From positions 1-64,000 of the forward strand of contig JAIOPX010000239.1 of NCBI GenBank assembly GCA_021413705.1: 64,000 nucleotides of DNA. The letters run 5' to 3'. The notes under the pieces were generated by a model that made no database searches, was not told the origin of the DNA, and was given only the letters and a program-made list of their open reading frames with translations. The translations under genes were made by a program, and so were the position numbers. The stretch is from Planctomycetota bacterium (GTDB lineage: Bacteria; Planctomycetota; Planctomycetia; Pirellulales; UBA7805). Positions 16,920-27,247 of the stretch are shown here, piece by piece; position 1 is the stretch's first letter; the number at the start of each line of letters is the position of its first letter.

Positions 16920-18382
16920 TAGGCTGACTTCATTCGCCAACCTTCAATGCCGTGGGCTTCTGCGTCGCCCCCTTCGCTCAGCAGGCTGACGCTGGTTCCC
17001 GTTGGCGTTCGGCACACGGCCACGGCCGCTTGCCGATCGTTGGCAAACACCTCGACCAGGGTCTTGTCCACAAAGACACGCAGATTCAACTCCTCGCCGG
17101 GCTTCAATTCAAAAGGAACCTTCAGGTCGTCGAGCAACAGGAGCTTGGCGCCCGCTTCGTAGCGGACGGCGAGCCCCCCCTTTCCTTCGGCATCGCACAG
17201 CACGCGAAGCCCATACGTCTTGGCTGTGCTTGGCTTGAACTTCACGGCCAACTCAAGTGCATCCCCTTCAATGCCACTCAGGGGCGAATTCGCACCTGCT
17301 TTCACTGTGACACCCTCGACCGTTTTGCGCTCGTCACGCAGCGATTCGAGTTCCTTTAATGGCTTGATATGTAGAACGCCATCTGCCGGCAGACTCAGTT
17401 CGCGGGGAAGAGACTGCACGCCTCCCTGAAACTTTGCCCCCTTCAGTTGGAGCCAGGCCCACATCACACGCCGACCATCGGGCGTTTGCAGACTCTCGGG
17501 GGCGAAGAACTCCTGGCCGCGCCAGTTCATCCGGCCATGGAAGTCCGGCAAAAATCTCTCGTCCTTGAATGTTCCTAGATAGTAGCGGCAGGCCATGCCA
17601 TGGCTGATGCACAGCAGCATCCACTTGTCGCCGATCTTGAACATGTTGGGGCAGGAAATGTCTTCGTTCTTGCTGACACCCAGGTTGCCGGGCATGTCGT
17701 CGTGCAGGAGCGGGCCAACTTCCTCCCACTTTTTCAGGTCGGTCGACTTGAACAGGAAGGCACCCTTCCCACCCGAGATTGCATAGTAGGTGTCTCCTTC
17801 GAGCCAGCAATCGGGATCCCAGTACTTGACTGCCGATTTCTTTCCGTCTTTAGTCAGTCCGACCATTGGCGTAGGCTTGGTCCATTTCTCCAACTTGTCA
17901 TCGAGAGCGACGGAAATTTGGTTGAACCCTGAACCTAGTCCGTGGTAGATGATTCCCGGTGGCCCTTCCTTGGTCAGAAAAACCCCGCCGCTGAACATAC
18001 CGTGGCCCGTGTTGTCGGTGGTCAGCGGAGTTGGCTGCCACTTCCAATGCACCATGTCGGGGCTGGTTACGTGAGCATAGCAGTGGTTGTGCGGGCCGCG
18101 TTGAAAGATGTAGTGAAGGTGGTATTGCCCCTTCCAAAAGATGGCACAATCGGGATCGGCAGGGTACGTTCCACCCGGTCCGGGGTGCGCCAGATGGTAG
18201 GTCAGCCAGTTCGGCGGAACCTTGGCCGGCATGGCAATTTTGTCGGGCTTGGCGCCGGGCTTGGGGATTGATTGCGCAGCGGGAGTGGGGTCAGCCGCCG
18301 AGCTGAGGGGAGCCCCTGCAAACAGCAAGACACTCGTCAGTAACGCAAGGGCAAACAGAACCAAGGTGTAATGGCGTTTCAT
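16916..18382 (-). CDS. secreted GH32-type beta-fructofuranosidase-like enzyme, copy 1
   Basis: A 488-residue exported protein (signal peptide about 1-30) with a five-bladed propeller and a C-terminal beta-sandwich, as in fructan hydrolases (levanase/inulinase). The nucleophile region reads ADPDCAIFWKGQYHLHYIFQ (D76) instead of WxNDPNG. The RDP-motif position reads YWDPDCW, and the acid/base region reads NEDISCPNMF, where E and C are separated by three residues. The C-terminal LRVFVDKTLVEVFANDRQAAV block is characteristic of the GH32 C-domain. Start at ATG 18382, with GGAGGA upstream; the frame is open to 18529 but that extension lacks a signal. Substrate specificity cannot be read off. Two relatives lie at 31442 and 33151. 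Confidence 0.86.
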   Translation of the reverse strand: MKRHYTLVLFALALLTSVLLFAGAPLSSAADPTPAAQSIPKPGAKPDKIAMPAKVPPNWLTYHLAHPGPGGTYPADPDCAIFWKGQYHLHYIFQRGPHNHCYAHVTSPDMVHWKWQPTPLTTDNTGHGMFSGGVFLTKEGPPGIIYHGLGSGFNQISVALDDKLEKWTKPTPMVGLTKDGKKSAVKYWDPDCWLEGDTYYAISGGKGAFLFKSTDLKKWEEVGPLLHDDMPGNLGVSKNEDISCPNMFKIGDKWMLLCISHGMACRYYLGTFKDERFLPDFHGRMNWRGQEFFAPESLQTPDGRRVMWAWLQLKGAKFQGGVQSLPRELSLPADGVLHIKPLKELESLRDERKTVEGVTVKAGANSPLSGIEGDALELAVKFKPSTAKTYGLRVLCDAEGKGGLAVRYEAGAKLLLLDDLKVPFELKPGEELNLRVFVDKTLVEVFANDRQAAVAVCRTPTGTSVSLLSEGGDAEAHGIEGWRMKSAY

Positions 18383-18436
18383 GGTGGTAGTCCTCCCGTA
18401 ATCGCAAGTTGAATGATTTTTAAGAGCCTCCATGAT

Positions 18437-18451
18437 ATCATATATGATTCC
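18437..18451. promoter_or_regulatory. recurrent AT-rich near-palindrome (candidate operator), site c
   Basis: ATCATATATGATTCC contains a perfect 12-bp palindrome (ATCATATATGAT), the most symmetrical copy in the window. It lies 54 bp before the GH32 gene starting at 18382, inside GCCTC/GAGGC arms (18426-18430 and 18454-18458). Confidence 0.55.
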
Positions 18452-18524
18452 GTGAGGCATCTTTGCGAGGATGGCGCGAGCTAGAGACCCAAACCAAGCC
18501 GTCTTGGAAAGAGCGCAAGTCATT

Positions 18525-18539
18525 ATCACATAGTATGTT
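18525..18539. promoter_or_regulatory. weaker copy of the recurrent near-palindrome, site c2
   Basis: ATCACATAGTATGTT is a degenerate match; the following TAGTATGTTGCA is close to TAGTATATGTTGCA of site d at 18671. It may be a second operator in this divergent region or chance. Confidence 0.3.
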
Positions 18540-18670
18540 GCAACACGCCTACTTGAGCCAGCTCGCCTCGCGTACTGGACGGAGTTCTCAATGTTTGTTC
18601 ATGTTTTTGCTGCGATTCTTACAACCAAATACTTGACTCGTAGAGAGGGAGGCAAGTACAGTCAGAAGAT

Positions 18671-18685
18671 GTAGTATATGTTGCA
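18671..18685 (+). promoter_or_regulatory. recurrent AT-rich near-palindrome (candidate operator), site d
   Basis: GTAGTATATGTTGCA, 12 bases after the CAAGTA arm of a TACTTG/CAAGTA inverted repeat, 200 bp before the PEP-CTERM gene at 18886. Confidence 0.45.
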
Positions 18686-18765
18686 TAGTGAAACTCATCG
18701 CTATCCAAGCACGAAATTCGGAAACGCTAATTCTTACAACGGAAGCCATTCGGCGAGTGACCAGA

Positions 18766-18835
18766 ACGTCCTGATTTATTTTTGCATGTAAGCCAGCTTG
18801 GTTGATTGGCAGGCAGCGAAAATAAATCAGGGCGT
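18766..18835 (+). repeat. 17-bp-arm inverted repeat with T-run in the leader of the 18886 gene
   Basis: Left arm ACGTCCTGATTTATTTT (18766-18782) and right arm AAAATAAATCAGGGCGT (18819-18835) pair throughout, with one G-U. The loop is 36 bases and the right arm runs into TTTTTG. It may be a leader terminator/attenuator or the ends of a very small mobile remnant. Confidence 0.55.
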
Positions 18836-18885
18836 TTTTGTTTGTATCGCAAAATTGTGTTCGTCAGGCAAAGAAAGAAAAGTCC

Positions 18886-21800
18886 ATGGCTACCCAAGAT
18901 TGCCGTCGCCTCGAAACGCCATCTTTGAAATCAAGCGGCACCCCGCTACCGCTGGTGCAAAGGTCTATCTTATCACGAAAAACTATATTCTCAGCGTTCG
19001 ATTCCCTGTCCGTCCGATTCCTGCGCGCCCCGGGCAGTTGGGCAATCATTGGAGCCGTGGTGGCCTTATGCGAAATTGGCTCGCTGATGTTACCCGTGCA
19101 GGTCCAGGCGGCTTCCCAGAACTGGACGGGCGGCTCTGTGGTGGACGGCAACTGGTCCACTACCGCCAACTGGTCGGGCGGGGCCGCTCCGGGCTCCACT
19201 GCCGTCCTCACGAACACAGATGTTGCCACGTTTAACGCAGCCATCGCCAATACCTGGGGCAATGCAGTTGGCAACTCAGTCGTGCTTGACTCGGCCACGC
19301 AGAATATCGGCGGCATCAGCTTCACAACCTCATCCGGTAACTACTTCATTGGTTCCACAGGCGGCAACACGCTGAAATTGACCAGCGGAGGTACCCTCCA
19401 GATCCTCGCTGGGCTTACCGCTACCAACGCCGTGGAGACGATCAACGCCCCACTCAGCATCCAACTTGCAAATGGCAGCTACACCTTTGCCAACAACAGC
19501 GCCAACGGCACCGGTGTTGGAGCGGGCACGTTGAACTTCGGCGGTGCTATTAGCGGTGCAGTGGCAGGCACTACGACACTGAACATCAACGGAACGAATA
19601 CCAACGCAAACACCATCAGCGGCCAGATCAGCAACGGCACTGCCACGAACCTCGCTGTCACCAAGAGCGGGGCGGGCACCTGGATTCTCTCCGCCGCCAA
19701 CAACTACACCGGCTTGACCACGGTCAGCGCCGGCAGGCTCAAGTACGGCACTAACGACGTAATCGCCGCTGGCAACGTGACGATCAACGGTGCAAGTGCG
19801 GTCCTCGACATAGGCATCTACAACGACACTGTCGGCTCTTTAACTATGAGCGCCGGCTCGATTATCGGATCCGGCACCCTAACCTGCACCTCATTTGCTC
19901 CCAGCGGTACGATCTCCATAAGCGCCAACCTCACGGACACTGGCAACGTTGGCAACACGTTTGTCAACGCGCCAACGTTAACCCTCAGCGGCACGAATAG
20001 CTTTACGAACTCGGGTTCCCAGGCGATGAAAGGGCAACTAATCATCAGCGGCGGCACAACGACGTTCACCCAGACCGGCGGTACCGGCTATATTCAGATG
20101 GGCTTCCAGTCGACGGCGTACCTCGACGTTACCGGCGGTAACCTAGTAGTAAGCAGCGGAGGTTCGGCGAATGGATTAGCCTTGGGAGGCAACAACAACA
20201 ACGCCCACGGACTCTTGCGCCTCTCGTCGGGTAGCGTGTCTGTTGGTGCAAATACCCGGTTGGGCTTGGGTGCAAGTGACACCGGATCACTGTTGCTTTC
20301 CGGCGGAACGGCCACATTAGCCGCCGTTCTAACCAGTGGCACCGGAATCGTCGATGTCACGGGCGGCACCGTCTCCACAGGAGCCTTCGGTGGGGCTGCG
20401 AATGCCAACTTCCGTGGGGTGAGCGTCTCTGGAGGCAGCCTTTCGGTAACGAGCTACGGCAACTTGGGGACGGGGTCTGGAACACTACTGAGCGGCGGCC
20501 AGTTCACTATCGGCAGCACTGGGGCGGGAACACTGAGCGACAGCCTCGGTGTCTTCCTGACCGGCGGGACACTTTCCGCTAGCGCAATTAGCACTCCGAC
20601 GCTCGCGCTCAGCGGCGTGACGATCAAGACCGGCACCGGCGCCTCGAATCTGATCAGCAACGCGGCCGGCGCCAAGGTCTACACCGGCGGCTTGACGATT
20701 GACACCACCGGCGGCGATGCCACGATCTCCACGTCGCTGGCGGGCACAACTGGATACGGGCTGACCGGGGTGGCAGTCAACAGCGGCGGCAACAACTATG
20801 TTGATGTGAAGCCGACCGTGAACTTCTCCGGCGGCACCGGCACCGCGGCGATGGCCTATGCCGCCTTCAGCACCAGTAACAATGTCGCCAAGATTGCCAT
20901 CGGTACGCCCGGGGAATACACCACGGCACCCACCTCGGCCTCACTCAGCAGCGGCAACGGCACGCTCGGCGCAATCTCATCCGCCCTCAACTCGCTCGGT
21001 GGCCTGACCAAGATCGGCTCCGGCACGCTGACGCTTTCCAGCAGCGCGAATAGCTACACTGGCGCCACGATCGTCAATGTTGGCACGCTCAAGAGCGGCG
21101 CGAGTAACGCCCTGCCGGATGCTTCGGCGATCACTGTCAGCGGGACGGGAGCCAGTGTGACCGCCACGCTCGATCTCAACGGAAATAGCGACACGATTGC
21201 CTCGCTGGCCCTCGGTGGTTCAACGACCACTAGCGCGGCCGTGGTGCAGACCGGCGGCGGCACGCTAACTCTGGGCGGCAATGTGACCTATTCTGCTGCC
21301 AACAATCCGCTGGGGGCGAGCATCAGTGGCAACCTGAACTTAGGAGGCGTTACTCGCACGTTCGCAATTGACGACAGCTCGAGCGCCGCCAGTGATCTGA
21401 GCATCTCTGCCATCATCTCTAACGGTGGACTGAGCAAGACTGGAGCAGGAACGCAAGTCCTTTCCGGCGCCAACAATTATGCCGGCACAACTACAATCAG
21501 CGGAGGTAAGCTGCTGGTCAACGGCAGCCATACGGGTGGCGCAGCATACAACGTCAGTGGGACGCTCGGCGGCTCTGGCTCGATTGCTTCGCTCATCACT
21601 GGTTCGGGGCTCGGCAGTCCTGGCAACAGCCCTGGAATACTGACGGTTTTGCAGACCGATCCCTCTGGCGGGATGGACTTTGCCTTTGAATTGACTGCAC
21701 CCGGGGATCCCACCTGGAGCAATGCTGCGGCCAGTCTCAACGATGTGTGGCGGGTCACCCACGCCAGTAATCCCTTTCCCAACGGCCCGTTCGACTCGGA

Positions 21801-22191
21801 CAACGTGTTGGACATCTACTTCGATAGCGTGGCCGGCGGCGACAACTTCCGCGGCGGATTTTTCACCGACCTCAACAGCAATTTCCTGGCCACAGTCGCC
21901 GGCGCGGACTACAACTACTGGGTCTTGGGAGACGGCTTCGGCACTGACACGACATTCGATGGCCAGGGCTATTACAGCCTGGCCAACTTCGACGGGTCTC
22001 TGTCGGTGGCCGTCTCGACCGTGCAAATCGCCTCGGCCAATTTCAGTGGCGGGACGGTTAACAACGGCTGGGTCATGCAGTTTGGCGTCCAAGAAGTTTT
22101 GGCCGTACCCGAGCCAGGAACGCTGGGCTTGGCGGTCGTGGGACTTATCGGCCTGGGATTCATCACGGTTCGCCGACGAAGGCGAGCCTGA
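18886..22191 (+). CDS. PEP-CTERM autotransporter-strand-repeat surface protein
   Basis: A 1,101-residue exported protein. The long N-region (1-50) and hydrophobic segment (around [14 protein letters not shown]) lead to [21 protein letters not shown], a common first module of these proteins. Repeats such as [45 protein letters not shown] and [20 protein letters not shown] fill the body. The C-terminal module ([29 protein letters not shown]) differs from those of the other two proteins. The tail is [25 protein letters not shown], an exosortase sorting signal. The ATG at 18886, preceded by an A/G-rich stretch, was preferred to a TTG at 18838. Confidence 0.85.
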   Translation: MATQDCRRLETPSLKSSGTPLPLVQRSILSRKTIFSAFDSLSVRFLRAPGSWAIIGAVVALCEIGSLMLPVQVQAASQNWTGGSVVDGNWSTTANWSGGAAPGSTAVLTNTDVATFNAAIANTWGNAVGNSVVLDSATQNIGGISFTTSSGNYFIGSTGGNTLKLTSGGTLQILAGLTATNAVETINAPLSIQLANGSYTFANNSANGTGVGAGTLNFGGAISGAVAGTTTLNINGTNTNANTISGQISNGTATNLAVTKSGAGTWILSAANNYTGLTTVSAGRLKYGTNDVIAAGNVTINGASAVLDIGIYNDTVGSLTMSAGSIIGSGTLTCTSFAPSGTISISANLTDTGNVGNTFVNAPTLTLSGTNSFTNSGSQAMKGQLIISGGTTTFTQTGGTGYIQMGFQSTAYLDVTGGNLVVSSGGSANGLALGGNNNNAHGLLRLSSGSVSVGANTRLGLGASDTGSLLLSGGTATLAAVLTSGTGIVDVTGGTVSTGAFGGAANANFRGVSVSGGSLSVTSYGNLGTGSGTLLSGGQFTIGSTGAGTLSDSLGVFLTGGTLSASAISTPTLALSGVTIKTGTGASNLISNAAGAKVYTGGLTIDTTGGDATISTSLAGTTGYGLTGVAVNSGGNNYVDVKPTVNFSGGTGTAAMAYAAFSTSNNVAKIAIGTPGEYTTAPTSASLSSGNGTLGAISSALNSLGGLTKIGSGTLTLSSSANSYTGATIVNVGTLKSGASNALPDASAITVSGTGASVTATLDLNGNSDTIASLALGGSTTTSAAVVQTGGGTLTLGGNVTYSAANNPLGASISGNLNLGGVTRTFAIDDSSSAASDLSISAIISNGGLSKTGAGTQVLSGANNYAGTTTISGGKLLVNGSHTGGAAYNVSGTLGGSGSIASLITGSGLGSPGNSPGILTVLQTDPSGGMDFAFELTAPGDPTWSNAAASLNDVWRVTHASNPFPNGPFDSDNVLDIYFDSVAGGDNFRGGFFTDLNSNFLATVAGADYNYWVLGDGFGTDTTFDGQGYYSLANFDGSLSVAVSTVQIASANFSGGTVNNGWVMQFGVQEVLAVPEPGTLGLAVVGLIGLGFITVRRRRRA

Positions 22192-22292
22192 ACTCCTTCG
22201 CCCTGCGTGAGCGTGGGGTAGATTTTCTTGTCTCCCTGAAGAATGGGCAGCAGACAGGAATGCCCGCCCCGCGTCCCTGGAACGGCCCGTGC

Positions 22293-22298
22293 TACAAT
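22293..22298 (+). promoter_or_regulatory. extended -10 promoter for the mutarotase gene
   Basis: TGCTACAAT gives a TGn-TACAAT extended -10 element; the expected transcript start would be about 45 bases before the ATG at 22350. No good -35 box is visible, as is usual for extended -10 promoters. Confidence 0.45.
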
Positions 22299-22349
22299 GG
22301 GTGCCGCGTAACCCAGCTCACAATCCACTCCTCTGAAGAAAGTAAACCC

Positions 22350-23672
22350 ATGATTCCCTTTGGCCGCACGGTATTTGACTCAACCGATCTTGGCGTGCCG
22401 CCTGCAATTCGAAAAGTTCACCGCGGACTGAGCGCGGCGCTCACGCTGTTGGTGCTTTTCTGCGGCGGATCATTGCTCGCCGAAACACCACTCATGCATC
22501 AGGTGCTAACCAGCGTCAAGGACAATGTCCACGTCGATGCTTGGCAATGGAAGAGTGATGGCGCGATGGGCGTGCCGGCGGGTGTTGTGATCGAGAAGAA
22601 GCCCCTCCATGGCGGCAAGCAGGAAGGTGTCGATCTGATCCTGGTGGACAATGGCGTCTTAAAGTTCGCTGTGGTACCCACGCGGGGGATGGCGGTGCTC
22701 GAGGTCGTCCGCGGCGACATTCGACTCGGTTGGCAATCGCCAGTCAAAGAGGTGGTCCACCCGCAGTTCATGAATCTCGAAAGCCGCGGCGGCCTGGGCT
22801 GGCTGGAGGGTTTCAACGAATGGATGGCCCGCTGCGGCACCGAGTTCGCCGGGCATCCAGGGCAAGACAAATTCATCAACAATGTGGGTGACGAATCGTC
22901 CGTCGATTTAACATTACACGGCCGAATCGGCAATATTCCCGCCTCCGAGGTGGAAGTGACGATCGATCGCGCGCCGCCGCATCGCATTCGTGTTCGCGGA
23001 CGGGTCGATGAACGCTGCTTCTACGGCGCGCAATTGGAATTGTGGACGGAGATTTCGACGGTCCCAGGAGCTTCGACGTTTCAGATCTCCGACGAGCTGA
23101 CCAATCGCGGCGGCGCGGAGCAGGAAATTCAGGTGATCTATCACGCCAATCATGGCCGTCCGCTGCTGGAGGAAGGGGCCAAGTTCGTTGCTCCGCTGAA
23201 ACGCGTCACACCGTTTAACGATCGGGCGGCTTGCGATTTGGACCATCACGCGACCTACACGGCACCCACCCCCGGCTTTGTGGAGCAGGTTTATTGCATT
23301 GTCCCTTATGCGGACGCGGAGGGGCGTACGCTCGTCATGCTCCGCAATGCGGCGGGAGACAAAGGGGTTTCGTTTCAATACCGGCTCGACCAGCTTCCCT
23401 ATTTGACGCAATGGAAGAACACCCTCTCCGAAGCCAACGGTTATGTGACGGGCATCGAACCGGGCACCTGCTTTCCCCACAATCGTGGCTACGAGAGAAA
23501 AGCGGGCCGCGTGCCTAAGCTCAAGCCAGGAGAAACACGGCGGTTCACAATTGACTTCGGCATCCATGCCGGCGGCGATGAGGTTGCAAAAGTGGCGAAG
23601 CAGATCGACGCCATCCAGGGTGGACGTCCGACGCACATGGATCGAGAGCCTGAAAAGCTGCCCGGCAAATAA
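22350..23672 (+). CDS. exported DUF4432/aldose 1-epimerase-like protein
   Basis: A 440-residue protein with a hydrophobic segment near its N-terminus (about 28-46, after a basic region) followed by a galactose-mutarotase-like beta-sandwich. Recognisable features are [68 protein letters not shown] and [17 protein letters not shown]. These follow the DUF4432 pattern, where His and Glu residues sit in the sugar-binding cleft. It probably interconverts anomers of a sugar or glycoside released by neighbouring glycosidases. The frame is open from 22260, but the ATG at 22350 fits the promoter and the export signal. Converges on the next gene with a 15-bp gap. Confidence 0.82.
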   Translation: MIPFGRTVFDSTDLGVPPAIRKVHRGLSAALTLLVLFCGGSLLAETPLMHQVLTSVKDNVHVDAWQWKSDGAMGVPAGVVIEKKPLHGGKQEGVDLILVDNGVLKFAVVPTRGMAVLEVVRGDIRLGWQSPVKEVVHPQFMNLESRGGLGWLEGFNEWMARCGTEFAGHPGQDKFINNVGDESSVDLTLHGRIGNIPASEVEVTIDRAPPHRIRVRGRVDERCFYGAQLELWTEISTVPGASTFQISDELTNRGGAEQEIQVIYHANHGRPLLEEGAKFVAPLKRVTPFNDRAACDLDHHATYTAPTPGFVEQVYCIVPYADAEGRTLVMLRNAAGDKGVSFQYRLDQLPYLTQWKNTLSEANGYVTGIEPGTCFPHNRGYERKAGRVPKLKPGETRRFTIDFGIHAGGDEVAKVAKQIDAIQGGRPTHMDREPEKLPGK

Positions 23673-23687
23673 TGTGCCGGCTTTCCT

Positions 23688-26600
23688 TTAGGGCTTGTCG
23701 TCACCGGCTTTTTCCGCAGCGTTCTTGAGCATTGCCGCGGCCCGAGGGTCTGGAATGCTCATCAGCGCTTCACGCGCACCTCGTCGCACGTTTGGCCACG
23801 GGCTTTGCAGAGCCGCAGCTGCCGCTTCGGGCGACCAGGGTCCGAACAGCTTTTTGAGCTCAATCTCAGATATTGCACTGATGCGACCTTCCTTCGAAAT
23901 GGCCCAGAAACAGACCCGGTTGCCATCGAGGATCGGCATCGGCCGGCCCATGCCTCCTGGCAAACTCCAGCGATTCGTCCGCCGGTCGTACCGCATGGCC
24001 AAGTCACGCTCGATCCACCCCGCCGAAGCGTATACGCCTCGGAGCTCTTCCGGAGGCATATCCACAGACGCAAAAAGTGTCACTGGCCTGCCGCCCAGGA
24101 TGGGTGGATCCATGTTGGCCGAAGTAATTTTCGGCACAGGCGCCTCGGGCCGCGTGACAGCGAGATCGGATCCAAAGACGGGGCCAATCGGACGATCAAA
24201 CACGACTCGTGGTGGCGCCGCGGAGTCGGCCAATGCCCATTGGCTCACCGGAGGAGCCGGCGGATAGTCGAGATACGGCCCCAGAAACTGATCCTGCGGC
24301 AAATTGCTAAGTTCCAAAGAGAGTTCGTTCGGTTTGCCCCATTTCACGAGGTCTGTCAGGTCGGCAAAGTGAATCACCTTCGCTCCGGCGACGGAAAAGC
24401 AGGTCACGGGTAGATCCTGGCCGTTGAATTTCAATTTCACTTCACCCACACGTCCCGCGTCCGTAAACGGCAGCACCAGCCACAGCCGGTCGGGCCGCGC
24501 CCAGGCGAAGTTGTGGGGAAGCCCGCGTGTACGCCGCCAGTGTTCGATCAAAGGCGCGACTTCCGCCAGATTCGCCGGTTTGGCAGATTCGAGAATCTTG
24601 CGAATCGCCGGGTTGGCGGTAAATGTGGTGCGCAGCGCGAGCCTCGTCGCGGCGGGATGAAACGGAAACGCAAAGGGCTTGCCTTCTTCCGTTTTCCAAT
24701 CGTCGAGCGCGCGGGGCAGCGACGTGCCGGCGAATTGAATCGTAGCGCTGGCGGCTGGTTTTTGTTCGATCAACTCCGCCGGTTTGCCGTTGATCCAGAG
24801 TTTTGGAAGTTGGAGGTTTTTGGTATCTGTCCCGACTGTGCAATGCATTCCTCTTGCAGTCACCATGCTTACAACCGCTCTCTCACCCGGTTGACCGCTG
24901 GCGTCTGTGATGCGCAGTTCGTTGTTATCCCGTTTTAATTGGCCGCCGATTCCGGTCACCAGTGGAAGCTCGTCGGCTCGCAAGGGGCGCAGTTCGAGCA
25001 CCATGACTTCGCGGGACGGAACCTCGATGACGACCTGCTCCCCTCTGACCAAAGCCAGCTCGGTTGGATTGAGCCACATGCGTCCTTCGCACGGATGCAA
25101 CTCTTTCAGCGTAAAATGTCCGTTTCGTTCGGCCAGCCCCAGAGTTTCGTCCAGTTTCAGAGCGATCTTTGCTGGTCGATCGGCAGGATTGCAAAGGAAG
25201 ATAAAGCCGTGATCCCCTTTGATGCGCGCATGGACATCGACGCCCCCGGTGCGTACCTGGGCGCCCGAGCTGATGTTGTATTTCACGTAACCGTAATTTT
25301 CCCGCGCCCAACCGAGCCATTTGGCGTGAAACTCCCGCATCCCCGGCACCGCGGCAACGTCTTCCGGCAAAATGTCGGCCGTGATGCTGCCGGAACTGGC
25401 AATGCCGGACAATAAGCTGTATTTCCAGCCCAGGTGATCCCAAACTTGAGTCAGCCTTGGATCAAAAGAATGCTCGCCGATCCGGAATGTCAGCGCGTGG
25501 TTGAATTCCGTCGGCAGAAAGCGGAAGTTTTCATTCCACCAGCTTTGCAGGCGTGCGCCGTCGGCATTGACGCGGTCGTCGTGCAAGTCAGGATGCAGCG
25601 TGGCATCATAGTTAACGGTCTGCTCCCAATACGACTCTTGTTGATCGAAATATTTCAGTCCCCACAGGCCATATTCTTTGCGTCCGTAATAGGCCATGAG
25701 GTAAAGTTCTGGGCATTGCACTTTGAGTTTGCGGATCAACTCCGTCGCGTTGCGCCAGCCTTTGTAGCCCCCTTTGCCGGGAATGTGACCGTGCTTGTCG
25801 CTGTAACAATAGAATCCGTGGCCGGGGCCGGGATCCCACGACCAGAGCCCGAGGTGGTAACGCTCGATGGTATTCTTCTGCACGGCTAGCCACCAATCTG
25901 CGAAGGGGTCACAGGCCATGCAATTTTCGCCGCTGGCGCACCCCAAGGCATCCAACTTTTTCCAATCCTTTTGCTCCGGCACGAAAGGAAGCCCACTGGC
26001 GTTCCCTCGGTCGCCAGTATGCGCAACTCCCATGTAAAACCCATACTTCATCCCTGCGCGATCCGCATGGGCGAGGATCCGCTCCGCCGGAGATTTGGGC
26101 GGGGCCAGTTCCCAAAAACTTTTCGGATCTCCGGTGGGCCGGCCATAGCGGACCAGCGGATTGAAAATGATCGTGTCGCCGCCGAGCGCCTGGAACTGGT
26201 CGATCATCTTACAATACTTTGCCTCCTGCGCCGGACCGGGATATTGCTCGATGGGATACCAATACATGTAGAGGATGGAGCGGAACGACTTCTGCTTCAG
26301 GTCGAGATAATCGGCCGCGAATCGCCTCATGCCTTGGATCTCATTGAAGTCCAACGGCGTGCGCCCCGAGGGATTGATAAATCGGGGGCGCGTCATTTCT
26401 CCTTCGCGGCTGCTGAGCGCCGTGCGCGGCCACTCATTGGCGATCATCCGGCCACTGTGGCGATAGGTGCCAATGAATTGCGGCTCGGTTTCATAGGTGT
26501 CGCCGGGTTTAAGTAGCAACGACGGCTCATAGGAGAATACAGTCTCTTTCTCAGCGTGGCTGGTCGTAAAGAACGGGTTTTCAATACCCGCAAACAGTCC

Positions 26601-27128
26601 CCCGTTTTTCCAGCGCAGGAAGCTGACGGTCGGAGCGTACCAGAAAGTGTCGTAGCGTATCGCCTCCGCGGGAGGCGTTTCAAACTTTGTGCGTCCCAAC
26701 TCGACCTTCAACACCGCCAGCGGCACATTGATGTGATTCAGCAGCAAACGGCGTTCGACATAGTTCCTGTTCTCACGAATCACATAATCAAGTGTGATGT
26801 TGAACTTGCCGGAAAGGGTGTAATCGAATGAAATGCGGTTTGCTGTGGCGCTGTGTGCCGTCTGAGTGGCTGCACGGTTGCTCAATACACCCTTGTCTGT
26901 TTCGATAGTGAAACTGTCGGCAACGATTGAATACGATTCGTCCGCAATCAGGTTATCGATCCGTTGCATGGCGCCGGACTCAGAAACGCTCACCGCGAGG
27001 TTATTGTTTCGTAGGTCCAGCCCCCCTTGTTCCTCGGCGGAGTCTGCTCCACCGGCCAAGTGAATTCCGACCGCCCAGATCGCAGCCGTCACGAAGCAAG
27101 AATTCCAACTTTGCATGGGTGATTTCAT
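23688..27128 (-). CDS. large secreted GH36/clan-D-like glycosidase with C-terminal HEAT-like tail
   Basis: An 1,146-residue exported protein (signal peptide about 1-27). An N-terminal beta-supersandwich (about 30-290) precedes a TIM barrel (about 300-600), with ILYMYWYP, GGDTIIFNPLVRYG, GLWSWDPGPGHGF, LYLMAYYGRKEYGLWG and a later GWKYSLLSGIASSGSITAD strand, an arrangement like GH36 alpha-galactosidases. The aspartate of LWSWD is the best nucleophile candidate. A beta-rich C-terminal half ends in one HEAT-like helical pair (AAAAALQSPWPNVRRGAREALMS, split here for length only in meaning), unusual for a glycosidase. The start is set at ATG 27128; the frame reaches 27260 but would overlap the divergent gene. 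Activity is inferred, not certain. Confidence 0.72.
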   Translation of the reverse strand: MKSPMQSWNSCFVTAAIWAVGIHLAGGADSAEEQGGLDLRNNNLAVSVSESGAMQRIDNLIADESYSIVADSFTIETDKGVLSNRAATQTAHSATANRISFDYTLSGKFNITLDYVIRENRNYVERRLLLNHINVPLAVLKVELGRTKFETPPAEAIRYDTFWYAPTVSFLRWKNGGLFAGIENPFFTTSHAEKETVFSYEPSLLLKPGDTYETEPQFIGTYRHSGRMIANEWPRTALSSREGEMTRPRFINPSGRTPLDFNEIQGMRRFAADYLDLKQKSFRSILYMYWYPIEQYPGPAQEAKYCKMIDQFQALGGDTIIFNPLVRYGRPTGDPKSFWELAPPKSPAERILAHADRAGMKYGFYMGVAHTGDRGNASGLPFVPEQKDWKKLDALGCASGENCMACDPFADWWLAVQKNTIERYHLGLWSWDPGPGHGFYCYSDKHGHIPGKGGYKGWRNATELIRKLKVQCPELYLMAYYGRKEYGLWGLKYFDQQESYWEQTVNYDATLHPDLHDDRVNADGARLQSWWNENFRFLPTEFNHALTFRIGEHSFDPRLTQVWDHLGWKYSLLSGIASSGSITADILPEDVAAVPGMREFHAKWLGWARENYGYVKYNISSGAQVRTGGVDVHARIKGDHGFIFLCNPADRPAKIALKLDETLGLAERNGHFTLKELHPCEGRMWLNPTELALVRGEQVVIEVPSREVMVLELRPLRADELPLVTGIGGQLKRDNNELRITDASGQPGERAVVSMVTARGMHCTVGTDTKNLQLPKLWINGKPAELIEQKPAASATIQFAGTSLPRALDDWKTEEGKPFAFPFHPAATRLALRTTFTANPAIRKILESAKPANLAEVAPLIEHWRRTRGLPHNFAWARPDRLWLVLPFTDAGRVGEVKLKFNGQDLPVTCFSVAGAKVIHFADLTDLVKWGKPNELSLELSNLPQDQFLGPYLDYPPAPPVSQWALADSAAPPRVVFDRPIGPVFGSDLAVTRPEAPVPKITSANMDPPILGGRPVTLFASVDMPPEELRGVYASAGWIERDLAMRYDRRTNRWSLPGGMGRPMPILDGNRVCFWAISKEGRISAISEIELKKLFGPWSPEAAAAALQSPWPNVRRGAREALMSIPDPRAAAMLKNAAEKAGDDKP

Positions 27129-27173
27129 GGAGATCGTTATCAAATACAGTTGCGAGCAAATCCGACAAAAGGT

Positions 27174-27188
27174 ATCGTACATCTTAGA
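27174..27188. promoter_or_regulatory. recurrent AT-rich near-palindrome (candidate operator), site e
   Basis: ATCGTACATCTTAGA lies in the 119-bp gap between the divergent GH36-like (start 27128) and GH5-like (start 27248) genes and could control both. Confidence 0.5.
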
Positions 27189-27247
27189 TGTTGGCGCCGG
27201 GACTGTGAAGCTTCTGAACCATTGGACCGCTCGGATCATACATTGTC

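Larger units (their letters stand above)
18383..18885. other. 503-bp divergent intergenic region with three candidate operators and a large inverted repeat
   Basis: No gene is supported; a frame using a TTG start at 18838 only extends the downstream gene. It holds candidate operators at 18437, 18525 and 18671, arms TACTTG (18630-18635) / CAAGTA (18653-18658), and the 17-bp-arm inverted repeat at 18766-18835, which is followed by a T-run. Confidence 0.5.

Noticed and set aside
18838-18885. TTG at 18838 as the start of the PEP-CTERM gene
   Set aside because: It lies directly after a terminator-like repeat without a ribosome binding site; the ATG at 18886 is preceded by an A/G-rich stretch.
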